Of a stretch of 64,000 nt of DNA, positions 23,865 to 36,434 are shown one piece after another. Source of the stretch: Apostichopus japonicus (lineage: Eukaryota > Echinodermata > Holothuroidea > Aspidochirotida > Stichopodidae); the NCBI RefSeq assembly GCF_037975245.1, contig NC_092579.1, positions 26,957,666 to 27,021,665 on the forward strand, read 5' to 3'. How positions within the stretch are numbered: position 1 is the first letter of the stretch; each line of letters begins with the position of its first letter. The position numbers and the translations under genes are program-made. The notes beneath the pieces are model-generated. The model made no database searches and had not been told where the DNA came from. It was given only the letters and a program-made list of their open reading frames with translations.

Positions 23865-24882
23865 ATGGTGACTTCGAAGTTCGCCCACTTAAGACTTAAA
23901 ACACCCCAAAACTAAATCTTCTGGTATAAATCATTTGAAAATATACTTCATATGGTGGGAGAATTTTGTTATAGTACGATACACGGCCAAACTTTCTTTC
24001 CTGCAAACTGTTTTCACGTTGTTTTCCAAGAAGATTCTTCGTGATTGTGGAACTGGTATTTCTTGCTAGAGTATTGCGAATTTCGGCCACGCAACCTACA
24101 GTGTGGCGCTGGTAAAAATTGGTGGCGCTGTTGCTCTTTCAGTAATTATAACAGACTTCATAGATCTTCGTCATTTTATTGACAAATATGTAAGTAATTT
24201 CTTGCACACGGGTCATTTTGGAGAGAAAATAACTGTAGCTTCGTACTTTTTGGTGAAATTTGGCTCTTCCTGTAGGTTTTCATGGTGAAAATCGTGTATT
24301 TCTTAGGGTGCCCGAACTTCGCAGTATGGCGAACTTCGCAATACTGACTATACTTAGTCTAGGTTAGTACTCGTAGTACCACTAGTATAGTCAGTATTGC
24401 GAAATTCGGAACACTGCGAAGTTCGGACACCCCTAAGAAATACACGGTTTCACCATGACAACCTATAGCAACAGCCAATTTCACAAAAAACTATGAAGAT
24501 ACAGATACTTTCTCTCCAAAATGACCCGCGTGCAAAAAAGGACTTACATATTTGTCTATAAAATGACGGAGATCTAGGCCTATGAAGTCTGTTATAATTA
24601 CTGAAAGAGCAACTGCGCCACCAATTTTATCACCACCGCCACACTGTGGGAACGGGTGTCCGAACTTTGCAATACTCTAGCAAAGAAATACCAGTTCCAT
24701 AATCACTAAGAATCTTCTTGGAATACAACGTGAAAACAGTTTGCAGGAAAGAAAGTTTTGCCGTGTATCGTAATAAAACACACTTCTCCCACCAAATCAA
24801 GTATATTTTCCGGTGATTTATACCAGAAGATATAGTTTTGGGGTGTTTTAAGGCTTAGGTGTCCGAACTTCGAAGTGACCAT
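23865..24882. mobile_element. About 1-kb near-palindrome of two head-to-head elements
   Basis: The left arm (23865-24353) and right arm (24385-24882) are inverted copies over nearly their whole length around a 31-base spacer. The central stem is GAACTTCGCAATACTGAC with its inverse GTCAGTATTGCGAAATTC. Each arm has CGAAGTTCG-type ends both outside and at the centre, so each looks like a complete small inverted-repeat element. GTGTCCGAACTT or close variants also occur mid-arm (near 24070 and 24655). There is no ORF of note. Confidence 0.85.
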
Positions 24883-26029
24883 GCTACTAGTTTTAATAGA
24901 CCTAGTATTAGTAACACTCGATTTGTAACATAGGCAACCTTACTTCAGCCAGGCCTAGCCTAATCCTAAGGCACAATGTTTGTATGTTCTCACAACATTT
25001 AAGTATTGGATTTAGATTTTCCTGCTCCACATCCAACATTTCAGACTATATGGGGTTAGGTCCTTCTTAATATTAGGGTTCCTTCAAATATGAATCATGA
25101 TGGCAACTGGGTCTAAGAAGAAAGTGCCATAAGAAGAATATCTGACAATAAGCGAGTTCGCAAATTGCCGCGCGCAAAGCATGATGAGACGGTACGGCCG
25201 GGGGATCTTGGGATACCCTTGTCTGTAAGGTAGTTCTTTAACTCCTTCATTGATCCTCAGAATGCATGAAAGCTAGCTTGGGCTATGGATTTGATGTTTC
25301 AAATATAACTAACTCATCAATCTCAGTTGTCAAGATCTAAAAACTGTAGGTTAAATATTCCTAGGGTCTGGAAATATCCAGCAAACCACCAAAATTTGTT
25401 TAGGCAATCCACTGCTCTAAAGAGATATTGGCATAACATGACTGGTTGCCATTCACACCAAAAGATGTAAGTGTTTTCTATTTCCCATCTAGATCTGCTC
25501 CTTCAGTAAACTAATGCCTTGTATTAAATGTTCTCTCTCATTGAGTGACCTTACCAACCCCATTCGTACCAATCTGAGTATCTGTTGGTACATGTACATA
25601 TCATTCCCTTGAATGTGGTTTTGGTCTAGCTAGGTGGCTCTAAACATGGAAGAAACTTGAAAAAGTTGAATTGTTGAAAAGTTGAAAAGTTGAATTGTCT
25701 TTGGTAACTTGAATGCAACCATGTTAACAATTAAGAATGCGTATTGTACTCAAGAACATACATATGGTTAGAGACATGTCTCATTCATATTATCCAGCAA
25801 CTTGTATTAAAGGTTGTAAATGCATCAGCTTTGAAAGGAGACACACATTCTCATCATATTGTAAGTCTACATACTGTACCTTGAGATATATATAAATGGA
25901 TCCTTTTTGTTTACCTTTACAGTAAATGAATGCAGTACTTCTGAGGATGTTGGATTCATTGCAGATGACCCCAAATCTTATTGTGAAACAGGATGTGAGG
26001 CACACGACCATAACGTGCAATATCTCACA
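24883..26029. other. 5' flank of GDE1
   Basis: A splice acceptor (TTTACAG ending 25922) precedes the first GDE1 coding exon, so a 5' non-coding exon should lie upstream. A CpG-containing stretch near 25145-25210 (GCGAGTTCGCAAATTGCCGC) is a candidate promoter area, inferred only from composition and position. Confidence 0.35.
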
Positions 26030-29000
26030 ATGGCAGATATGAACAGTCCCTACTCAAAACACATATGGAATCTTCTAATTAATGTTGGATTTAAACTCTT
26101 CTCGTCAATATTTGTAGTTTTAGTCACCATTTTAAGTACATCAGGGCTCTTGGGTGTCAGTTCTTGTCTAACTGTCAGTATCCTAGTTTGGTGCATCTTC
26201 TGTGCAGTTGTCTACTGGGGAAAGATTGATAGGCTCCCAAGTCACAGAATAGAAAAGTTCTTGGAAAATGAAGAGAACGGACCAGCCATTATTGGTCACA
26301 GGGGAGGAGCAAATGAAGCTCCTGAAAATACAATAGCAGCTTTGTTAGAGGTTTGTAAAATCTCCAATAAGTTTATTATTGGAAAAGGAGGGGCATAATA
26401 TTCAATGCTAAGCATTACTCATCTGTCACTGATTGTATGTTATTTGTAGTCATAAGTTGCAGTAAATGAAAAAAATGCAAGTGAGTTAATTTGTTCATAA
26501 ATTCTCTGTCAGTGTTTTCATTCATTGTTTACACATAAAAACAAATCAAGCCGAAGGATTCCATCATTTTTATGTCATTTACTTGGTTTGCCTGGTCAAG
26601 TTTAAATGGTATTTCTCTGGTTTTAGAGCCCCGAAATGAATACAACATGATTGACATTACTTGTCACTTGTAAACCTCTGGTTGGTCACGTTGCTCTCCG
26701 AACACTAAACATTTCTTCAAATTTCACAGGCCAAGAAGAATGGGGCATATGCTGTTGAGGTAGACATAGGAGTTACCAAGGATGAAGTTGCCATTCTGTT
26801 GCATGACTGGACCGTCGATCGTACCACTGATGGAGAGGGGAAAATTTCAGAGATGACCCTTGAAGAGGCTGAGCGTCTCAATGCTGCTGCTAACTTTTCA
26901 AACAGGTACAGTAGGTTACTGGAGATCTTGCAAGTTGGAATCGATTTGGTTCATCTCCTACCATTATAAACTGACATTTCATGGCTTGTACAATGTCATC
27001 AGTATAGCATCAAAATATCTACATGTATAAATTGTACAAAATATAACTTTTCCCCAAAGTTATGCCTTTTTACCCTATCTTTACTAATTATCTGTCTGTT
27101 TTCTGTCCTTAAAATGTTGTGTGAAATGACGTTGGTTAAGGTAAAACTGTCTCTCTCACATGCTGCATGGTCATACCAGCAAGTAAAGTAATTATTCAAA
27201 ACATTTTGACAACTCTGCTAAAAAGTACCCAGCTTTCAAAAAAAAATTACGACATGGTGTGCGGTGCAGTAGTTTTATGTGGTAGTCCATTTAATGAGTG
27301 TTTTTTGACAAAATTCTTTGTTGCGTTGCAGTGAGAAATGCTTTAAACAATCAATATGGCCTTGTTGATTCTCTCTGCTAGTAAAACATGACCTCTAGGA
27401 AATACAAATTCCATTAAATTTACTATTTGGATAGTTGTTCCATGGTAGCTAGAACATTTCCATATTTAGCAACTTTTACTTCATTTTCAAGGACCATTCA
27501 GAAATGAGGTATCAATTTTGTTTGTTTATCTAACTTTTTGTAGTACATGCCAGAGATGACAGGAATTTATGCCATGGTGTGGTATTGTGTAAGGGCTTGC
27601 TGGTACAGTATGTAAGTGTGTGTATGTAAAGAGATGCCTGGTCTTGTAAACAATGTTAATCCAAGTGTACATTGTGGATGGATTTCATAGACACGGTGTG
27701 GCTTTCAAAACGCCTACTGATGTAAAAACTTGTCTGGTGGATGTTATGCACAAAAATTCATTGTAATCATTAATTGCAATTAAGTTACCTTTCATTTGGT
27801 GAAAAGAGAAAAACAAAACTAGTAAGACGACTTATTTTAAATCATTTAAGGAGTGAGTGAAACCCAGTAAGTCTGTCAAAGTATCTGGGAAATATCAAAT
27901 GAATTAAGGCAAGAGCTTGCTTTATGGGCAGCTCAGCATGACTGGCATCTTGCGATATTTTATTAATTAGGTAATTATGAAGGCTGTGAGGCAAGGGTGG
28001 TGAAAAAGTAAGATGTTAGTTAAGCAGCTATAGAATAACCTCCCCGACCCATTGTCCATATTCATTTTGCCCAGTCAGTTTTATTTGTTGGTTAGAGTTA
28101 GCAACTAGTTTAGGCTTATGGTAATCCTATTGGCATGAACATTGTGAGGAAGCTGCATCAATTTTAATTATATGCAAATGATAATATTCAACAGATCTCA
28201 GTTTCCATCGGAGAAGATTCCAACCTTAGAGGAATGTGTCATAAAGTGCCTTGAACTTGATCTGAAGATTTACTTTGATGTCAAAGATTTCTCTGATAAG
28301 GTAACATTATCTAAAGGGGCCCCAGGACTGGCATTTCAGAAAGATTTGCAATGTCTTGAATGCTTATTGTAACATTGTCAGCAATATTAAAGAAGGTTTC
28401 AAATACTTGAATTTGTCTAGTGAAAATTCTGCCTGGGTATTAAAGATGGTTGGACATAATAGAAATTATGACTACAAGCAACATCTTTACTAGAATGGTG
28501 CTTGCCCATGGGACAACCTTCATGATAGGTTTGTGTATCCTACAAAAAAGTTTTAAGTTAAGTCATATCAGACCTCTTGAAAAATTAAAACAATTGTCTT
28601 ACAGCCTTTGTTTATGAAAAGTCCTTGTCTCCTTAAATATCTGAATTCTTGGCTCCAAGCAATAACCAACTAATTACTTGGCTTAATTAAAAATGTTTAA
28701 TAGGATCTGGAATAAATACCAGGAAGAGTGTCCAATTTGATGACAAGATTTGTTTACTGAGGAGTAAACTTCACAGCTCCAGCAAGAGCCCTAGTTGTAC
28801 CTGAGATGTGTTGAGTGATTGCATGATTATCATATTTAAACACATATAGGGTATCAAATTGATGAAAAGAAGAGTGAATTAAGATTGCTTTTAAAGAATA
28901 AACAAGTTTTGTGAGCAATGTTGGAAATAAAGAAAACATGAGTTATATCTATCTTATTTTGCAATTTTTGTATCGTCTAGAGAAGCCTCCATTCTCTGGG

Positions 29001-32000
29001 CCCAATTTGAAGCTTTAAAGGGGGGACCAAAAATTTTGTGGACACAAGGCTAGTTTAAACTCAGCTTGGTAGTAAATTAATTGTTTAAAAGAACATTTTT
29101 CTTCTGATTAGCAATGAGCATTTTTTAAATGAGAATTCCAGGCTAGTTTAATACTGAATTGATCAGATTTGAAGAGGCCCAGAGGTCCAATCCCAAAATG
29201 AATTTGTACAGAATTTCTTTGTATTTCCAATGCACCTTTATACTTTCTTCTTATTTTGTAGACTGTATCAATTCTCATAGATATATATGAAAGATATCCA
29301 AGGCTAATGGAAACTGCTATCGTCTGTTCCTTCATTCCATCAGTTATTTACAAGGTGAGTGTATTTACAAATAGTTGCTAGTCTTTAATATAATAAGGAT
29401 TGATACAGATAAGAATCCAAGTTACCCCAATTGAGCCCTAGAAGAAGGTCTTTCTGGGGAAATTGGGTGGCATTAAAAAAGCTCAAATGGCTGATGGTTT
29501 AGAAATCTGTTATCTTTAGGCTTTTATTTGGTCATTATCTTACATAAGAGCTAAAACTATTAATAAAGAGGGAACTAGGGAAGGTGTGAAAGTAGTAAAG
29601 GAGAAGAATGGGAAAGGGCCTTGATATTGTGTGTTTGTCTGTGTGTGTGTGCACTTGTTTTGTATTCTGACCGAGGACTTTAACAAAAGAATTCCAGGTC
29701 CTCGGATGTGATTTCTAAAGAATCACCACGTCCTCGAAGAAATTCTATAGTTATGGGGTATTGTTAAGGTTAGGGTACGTGGATTTGAACAATGGAAAAA
29801 ACAGTGGGGTCCTCGGTCTGAATGTTAAACACACCTGTGTGTGTGTAAATATAATGAAATTGAACATTGCACAGACCATGTTATTGACAATGTAGGTGTG
29901 TTAAATGATATTAAAATGGGCAATATGAGCAAAATCTGTAGGGAGTGTGATATTAAATTCCAAACGTCTCCTTGCATATGATTACAACATTTGTAAGATA
30001 TGAGAGTAGAGTTAGACAAACTTACAAACACATTGTCACGTTGCAAACGTTACACCAGCAATATTCAAGCACCTATCTACTATGTAAGAGGAGCCAACAT
30101 TGTCACCAAACATGTGAATATCCAAAGGAGGTTATCATTGAAATGCCCCTTTTTTAAGATAACTTGAAGCTAATTAAAATAGAAACTAATTTAATACCAT
30201 GTTGTGCCAAACAGGTCCTTACATCCAGAACTTCATCATAATTCTGGTGCCCCATCGAAAGCAGGAACAGCTCAAATTTCTGTTGTTACATTTTGCCTAC
30301 TGGGTTTCTTTATAACTGTTGAAGACAGTTACGGTTTAATTGTAATGATTGTAAATAATGTTGCTTGAAAACTGAGTGACTCATGTGGAGTTTGTTCATA
30401 AGTTAAATGAATTATTACCGGCAGCTTTCAATAAGCAGCTCAGAAGTACTACAGTAGGAAAACACAAATGTTGATCCCAGTGTATCTCAAAAGGGTCCAA
30501 GAATATGGAGGTATTTGTACATAGTAACATATAGCCTAGTTCTAACATACATTGGTTTCAGTGTAATGTAAAATAAAGAATAAGAATGTGGACGCATTTG
30601 TTCCAATCATCTGTTGTTTGCCAGTTAACATTTTCATGATGTGTACACAGTCATATCCTGAGAATTATTGAAAGAGCGTAGGCGAAAACGACTTAATAAG
30701 TATTGCACTTCTGTTTTCTCCTGTTCCATGCAATAAAGGTACAATACAAGAACAGTAGCAGGAAAACATGGAAATATCACTTGTATATGTACACACATGC
30801 ATAATGACGATGAAATGCAGGAAATAGTCAATTCATTCATACACAAACTGCAACACATCTGTCCTTCTGTGAAAGTTTGACAGTTCAGTACAGCATTTTG
30901 CTATGCCATGTCAACTTCATTATTCCACAGGCATTGTGTGAAAAAATAGTACTGTAAACATGGTGTTCAAAGATAAACCTTTTAAACTTGATATGAGATA
31001 TTAGATACTGGATACTGATGTGCTGGTAGATGATATGATTCTGTGAAAATTTGCTTTAAAGGGTGTGAAGACTCATGCAAAAATAAACGTCTAATGCCAG
31101 TAATCTGACCTAGTTTCGTATGAGGTGTAACAGAAGTGTTAGACACAAATTTGCTTACAATATCTACATTGGGTTTTTGAGATATTGATAGTTTGAAATT
31201 GTCACACTTTGTACCATAAGTGAACTTGAAGAATGTGGATTCACCTTATTGAGTACAAGACTAGGATGGTTTTCTGTGGAGGTCAAGGTTAATTTGAAGT
31301 CAACAGAGGTCAAAGTCTGAAAATCTAAACCATTATAATTCAAAATGTAAAATTTGGAGGAACTTCATAGTGGTATGTGTATCCATCTTTTTTTTTTGGG
31401 GGGGGGGTAGGAGGAGGGGTGGTGTTGGGAGTTGTTAAAGATTGTGTAAGGTCAACATTGGTGAAAGTCTCTGAAAAATGTAAACAAGTAGAATATAACA
31501 TGTAAAACCTGGATGATCCTTGCACTTGGTATGTGGATCCACGATTAATGTTAAGTATTAGAATCGTTGATGTCAAATGTGGCAAGGAAGTAATTAAAGC
31601 CTATTGTCTTTCTGGTCGTAGGTTAGACTCAGAAACCCAGAGATATTGACTGCTCTGACGACATCACCAAGGTTCTTCCAAACTGAGGTGAAGAAAATGA
31701 AGATACCACTGAAAGAATGGATTAGTCCCGTCAGCTATGTGATGGATTCCATCATGGTCTGGAGTATGTTTAACTGGCTCTGGTACCTCTGCGGTAATTC
31801 TGCTATTCTCCTCAACAAGGATTTCATCTCTAGGTGAGTTCAGGGAAAAAAATAGTTTAAGAAATTCAGATCTGTAACAACATTTTACATCGCACTACTC
31901 GAGACCCCGTACACCATCGCAGATACTCCATATCGTTCACCTGTGTAGACTAGGACACCTTCAAGGGCTGTAGCGTGAATTATGATGCAATACAGGCGCT

Positions 32001-32505
32001 TCTCTCTTTGTGTCCTGTTGTGAATGTGATTGTTTAGAAGACATGTAAGGGAGAAGTGGGTCTCACTTTTGTGGCTATTATGACACATACTGGTATCACT
32101 TGTTAACTTGCTATCCCTTCTTACCTTTTGTGTGACCTATGACCTTATGGAGAGCCGTCTGCATCTATGCGATGATTGATGAGGTGTGATGGGGTAAAAT
32201 GATGGTTAAAGAGTGGTAAACCAGCTCACCAGTTTGGACATGGAGGATCATTCCAAATTCCTTACCTACTTCAGTGGTGAATATCCTGACACCCAGGAAA
32301 GCATTACAATCCTCACTAACACTCTGCCTAACTTTATTTTCCTCCCCTGTTCTTGCATCTTAGGTCAGTCTTGGACCATTGGAACGCCTGTGGGATTCAT
32401 GTAGTACCCTGGACTGTGAATGACCCCGGTGACAAGGTGTATTTCACAGAGTCTCTGAAATTGGCCATCATAACAGACTGTGTTCTGAGCAGCGTCGATG
32501 AGTGA
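26030..32505 (+). CDS. GDE1: GDE1-like glycerophosphodiester phosphodiesterase 1, complete coding region, 6 exons
   Basis: This is a membrane GDPD-family enzyme. Family members hydrolyse glycerophosphodiesters (glycerophosphoinositol, and N-acyl-glycerophosphoethanolamine in mammals) to glycerol-3-phosphate and an alcohol. Coding exons: 26030-26350, 26730-26905, 28195-28300, 29262-29354, 31622-31833, 32364-32505. They sum to 1050 nt, 349 aa (human about 331), with all phases consistent. Residues about 15-64 form a hydrophobic membrane region. The catalytic GDPD signature follows: GHRGGANEAPEN (His90, Glu96), then VEVDI (Glu117, Asp119) and LLHDWTVDRTTDG (His132). Later come IYFDVKD and the membrane-apposed NWLWYLCGNSAILLNKDF, then PWTVND and IITDCVLSSVDE before TGA. 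I chose the ATG beginning MADMNSPYS because a splice acceptor (TTTACAG, ending 25922) lies upstream. The exon frame is open from that acceptor, so an upstream exon could extend the protein. The likely 5' exon was not located. Confidence 0.95.
29663..29825. mobile_element. Short MITE embedded in GT microsatellite, copy 2
   Basis: The 163-bp unit begins TATTCTGACCGAGGACTT and ends GGTCCTCGGTCTGAATGT, giving terminal inverted repeats of about 15 bp. It is highly similar over its whole length to 6676-6836 and again flanked by GTGTGT runs. It lies in the GDE1 intron between exons 4 and 5. Confidence 0.78.
31055..31147 (-). mobile_element. Partial copy of the TTAA MITE, inverted, in a GDE1 intron
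   Basis: It starts TTAAAGGGTGTGAAGACTC and continues with a stretch that is the reverse complement of 56941-57033, including CTAGTTTCG, GAGGTGTAACAGAAGTGTTA and GACAC. The opposite TIR was not found nearby, so the copy is probably truncated. Confidence 0.75.
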
Positions 32506-33729
32506 CGAAAAGCAATAGCGGTGGAGAAAAATGGTAATCCATACAGATTGAACTGCAATAGTTGAGCTGCTGTTATTGCTTTGTTAAGAAGACTACTTTC
32601 ATAAATTAGTGAAGCCTTGAGCAAATATTGTTGTGTTAGGTTGTTTTCCTTCATTTCTTGTACGAGTACATGATTTACACATTGAGGATATTCCGAGTAA
32701 ATCTTTGTGCAAGCTGGATGGGCATCGTTAGACTTGAAGTAACAATATTTCACTATGCAGATGTACCTGGTTTGCATATAAGGTTTTGTAACAATGGCTG
32801 ATATCACCACAAAATGATAAAGTGACAAAATGATAAGACTATTTTTGTGCTTATTGCACATGTTTGAACGTAGGGAAATGTCTGCATGGGATCTGTAAGT
32901 AACGACAAGTAAAAATTGCTGAAAGACTTAGTATGTGCAGGAATGTGCATGTTAGTGCATTTCACTTGTTGGCATTAGTTATGTAGAGCTGATTTTGACT
33001 AGTTTACTGGATTTTCTGTGAAGGTTGTCCAAACAGCAAAATCTGATTTATTAAAGGAAACTATTTGCATGCCCTTACTTCAAAGAAGAAAAAAACAAGA
33101 AGTGGTTGTGTCAAATACACCAAGGATTGTTTTGGCATTTTGGCAAAGAAAATTGAGTTACTTCAGACAACTAGATGTCTGTTAGTAATGAAATTGCAAC
33201 AATCCTCATTAAAATAACTAATGGTCTAATTTGTTTCTAAAATTGAAGGTTTACAGTCTTGTTCAACGCCAAGGCCCTCTCACACGAGTTTACAACTTAA
33301 TCCTGGTCATTGGTAACTTTTCACACCCACACACCAAAGTGTGCACAATTCAATCTTTCCTAGGGCACTACAGTTCACCGCATCCACGTGTCCCCAAGAC
33401 TTCCCATAGGGTGCAGCCACAAACCGGCGCACATAACTATATTTACAAGTTACCTCACAAGTCCCTGTTTATACACCTGGGTGAATAAAGACAATGGAGA
33501 TAAAGTGCCTTGCCCAAGGACTCAACACAATGATCTGGCCAGGACTTGAACCTGCAATCTTTAAAATGATTTGGTCAACCATATATGCTCATAATGTTTC
33601 AGAGTAATAACCCAGAATTTCTAGCATACATGCTTTTATTACTGTGTGCATTTAATGGATAAAACTACTGTATCACGGATATTGACTCTGTAACAGATTT
33701 TTAATAACACTTCACAACTTTGATGGGTG
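32506..33729. other. GDE1 3' flank with a SINE-like remnant
   Basis: No gene is seen. Positions 33470-33560 contain CACCTGGGTGAATAAAG, AAGTGCCTTGCCCAAGGACT and, on the minus strand, a tRNA B-box-like GGTTCAAGTCC. This arrangement is reminiscent of tRNA-related dispersed repeats in many marine invertebrates. AATAAA near 33484 could serve as a GDE1 poly(A) signal but lies inside this repeat. Confidence 0.4.
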
Positions 33730-33778
33730 TATACCAGGTGCGTATCCAGGGGGGGGCGTTGGGGGCGCGCGCCCCCCG

Positions 33779-33926
33779 GGTAAGAAAAAGAGGAGAGAAA
33801 AAAAAGAGGGGAAAAAAGAGGGGAAAAAAGAGGAGAAGGAGAGGAAGAAAGGGGAAAGAAAAAGAAGAAAGAGAGAAAAAGGAGAAAAGGAGGGAGTAAA
33901 AGAAAAAACGCGAAGAGAAAGAGGAA
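33779..33926 (+). repeat. Near-continuous polypurine tract
   Basis: About 150 bases are almost exclusively A and G (AGAGGGG/AAAAAAG words), broken by only a few pyrimidines. It lies just inside the left end of the 33735-35829 element, next to a G8/GCGCGC/C6 palindromic stretch. Confidence 0.85.
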
Positions 33927-34774
33927 CAGTGACATCATTACAGCGCTGAAGGGTAGCCAGTTGACGTTTCCATTTTCCTCTCTCACTAATGATCTATATA
34001 TATACTATATATGGTCTATCATAACGCGTGTGTAGAATTGTGCTTTGAAACCAACTGTAGCTGGTCTCGAACTCGACCGTGTCGTCGGGGAACATGACGA
34101 TTTTTGGGATGGGGGCGACCGCCCGCCCCCCCCATTCAGCATTTGTTTTAAATGATATCGCTAAGTAATTTCAAAATAGAAAGTGCCTAGATGCAACTTG
34201 CAAGGCCTGGGAAGTGTCATTTCCAGCGATCTGGAAGACATTTTCGGCCAAAATTTGCTTGTACGCTTCGCGCTAACAAATGGTCCTGGGTAGTGCCATT
34301 TCCAGCGATCTGGGAGGCATTTCCGGCCAAAATTTTCTTGAACGCTTCGCGCCAACCTATGGTGGCTCTACGCTTAGATAGTTTGCCTACAGGCTTCGCC
34401 CCTCCCTTGGCAAATTCCTCGCTACTCGCCTGTTCGAATTTGTAACGCAAACAGCAGATATCACATCATATCAGTGAGCATGAAAATGGCGTTCCAGGAT
34501 GAAAAGCCTCAAAACTGTCCAACTTGCCTGAAAAAATAACCAAAAATTTTCGCGCGCTTCGTGTTCATGTCAATATCATATAAGCAAGCATCGGTTATTA
34601 CATCGCATGCCATCATGTACCGTACGGTCCGTTAAAATTGCGCAGTATACCGCGGGATGCTAATGTTAACAACGACATGTCTCATGTAGATGTATAAAAA
34701 GCATGGAGGTCCAATTATGTCAAAATTCTCTTTTACATTAGTAATGGCGAATTAGGGGCTGCACCCCCGCCGCG

Positions 34775-35144
34775 CAGTGGCGGAGCGTCCATACGGTCAG
34801 GGGCGGATGCCCCCCCCTGACGGACTCAAATGGACAGCATTTGTCAGCTCTTTACCACTTTTTACTTATTCTAGATTATTGACTCTTTTATTGCGCTCTC
34901 ATCTACTTATTGACATTTGTCACATTTTGTTGGTGTAATTTGGCGATGACACCTTATTTTTCGTTTATCTGCAAATTAGCCAGGCCCGGAAAGGGTCATT
35001 TCCGGTGATCTAGGGAGTATCTTTACTCAAAAATTTTCTGTACGCTATGCGCCAACCAGTGGTGGCGCTCCGCTTAGATAGTGTCAAAGCGTCCCTACAG
35101 ACCATTCTCGCCCCTCCTGACCATTACCCCTAGCTCCGCCACTG
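34775..35144. mobile_element. hAT MITE nested inside another element, perfect 8-bp TSD
   Basis: The 370-bp element starts CAGTGGCGGAGCG and ends CTCCGCCACTG. CCGCCGCG flanks both sides (34767-34774 and 35145-35152), a perfect 8-bp TSD. The interior carries the same CATTTCCGGTGATCT and CGCCAACC...GGCGCTCCGCTTAG block as its host element, so the two are related. Confidence 0.92.
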
Positions 35145-35880
35145 CCGCCGCGCCTCCTACGCCTATGTGTGTAGTGTTCGGTTTCGGATATATCTGCTAT
35201 CTTTTCATTTCCTTCAACCAAGTTTTACAATAGCCGTTATAAGAGGTTTTAATATTTGTACACCAATAAATTAACTGTGTCTGAATTTTTGAAAATTTCT
35301 GACAAACATTCTGCATCACACTTCCCTCTACTCGTGCAATTTTGACCGGTCTGTTAGGGGTTGAAGGAAGTTTTTCTATATTGGTTGTCCATAGATGAAA
35401 TTTTGTACAACATTATGGGTATGTTTTGAAGTGAGTTTATTCACGAGAAATGTGAAGTTTCAAATTCTGAACAAATATGGGGCTTAAAACCTTGAAAAGT
35501 GGGGCTGCGGGTATTGAGGGCCGCGACGTAGAATCACCTACAAAAGCAAAGACCCACAGGAAATGCGATCAGGTCGAACATGATGTGTGCCGGGTTGACA
35601 ATCTTCAAAAAGGTTATGGATGGAAAAAAAAACTTTTAGGAAATACTTGGTTCTCAGGCAAAAAGTGTACATCTGGTTGGTCATTTCAAGCCCAAGAAGT
35701 GCCGTTTCCGGTGATCTGGGGGGTATCAAAATAAGAAATTTTCTTGTACGCTGCGCGCCAACCGATGGTGGCGCTCCGCTTAGATAGTAATTCGCGCCCC
35801 TGGGTTTCAAAATCCTGGATATGCACCTGTATACAAAACGAGACTCAAGACTATAACCATTCTACACTATTATTATTCAG

Positions 35881-36434
35881 TCGGTTTTGGCAAAGAAAAA
35901 TATTCAAAAATATTACACTGAGACCCACAGAAATATTGTATTGCAACTAGCTGATGACTCACAGTAATTAAGGAAACCAGTGTTCTACTATATCATAATA
36001 GAACACTTTCATATTTTATTTTCAGATTGGTATTAAAATCTATCATAAATGTTTCAATATTGGACTCCATAGTAATAATAATTAAATGCACTATTAAATT
36101 TACATTTCTTAAAGATGGGAGTTCAGTTATTTAGTAAGTTAAATATGTACCAAATATGTAACAAGTGGTTTTGGCAAAGAAAAATATTTCAAAATACTAC
36201 ACTGAGACCCACAGAAAAATATTGTATTGCAACTAGCTGGTGACTCACAGTAAGGAAACCAGTGTTCTACTATATCATAATAGAGAACTTTCATATATTA
36301 TTATCAGATTGGTATCAACATCCATCATTAATGTGTCAATATTGAACTCCATAGTAATAATTATTAAATGCACTATTAAATTTACATTTCTTAAAGATGG
36401 GATTTCAGTTATTTAGTAAGATAAATATGTACCA
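35881..36434. repeat. About 290-bp tandem duplication
   Basis: GGTTTTGGCAAAGAAAAATA occurs near 35884 and 36171. In both copies it is followed by the same succession of words, including CTGAGACCCACAGA, CAGTGTTCTACTATATC and TTTACATTTCTTAAAGATGG. Copies differ by small indels and point changes. Confidence 0.88.

Larger units (their letters stand above)
33735..35829. mobile_element. Non-autonomous DNA transposon with CAGGTGC TIRs
   Basis: The left end CAGGTGCGTATCCAGG and the inverted right end CAGGTGCATATCCAGG are near-identical TIRs. TATAC flanks both sides (33730-33734 and 35830-35834), a 5-bp TSD. The interior has a purine tract of about 150 bp, repeated CATTTCCxGCGATCTGG and GTGGCGCTCCGCTTAGATAG blocks, and a nested hAT MITE. 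No transposase is visible. A hAT-related family is likely but not certain. Confidence 0.8.

Noticed and set aside
25907-25909. ATG at 25907 as GDE1 start
   Set aside because: It lies before the TTTACAG acceptor, probably within an intron. It remains possible if that acceptor is not used.
33470-33560. tRNA gene on the minus strand from GGTTCAAGTCC
   Set aside because: No acceptor or anticodon stem; better explained as a SINE-like remnant.
33639-33986. Minus-strand open frame rich in Leu, Phe, Ser and Pro
   Set aside because: It runs across the polypurine tract; low complexity and no homologue recognised.
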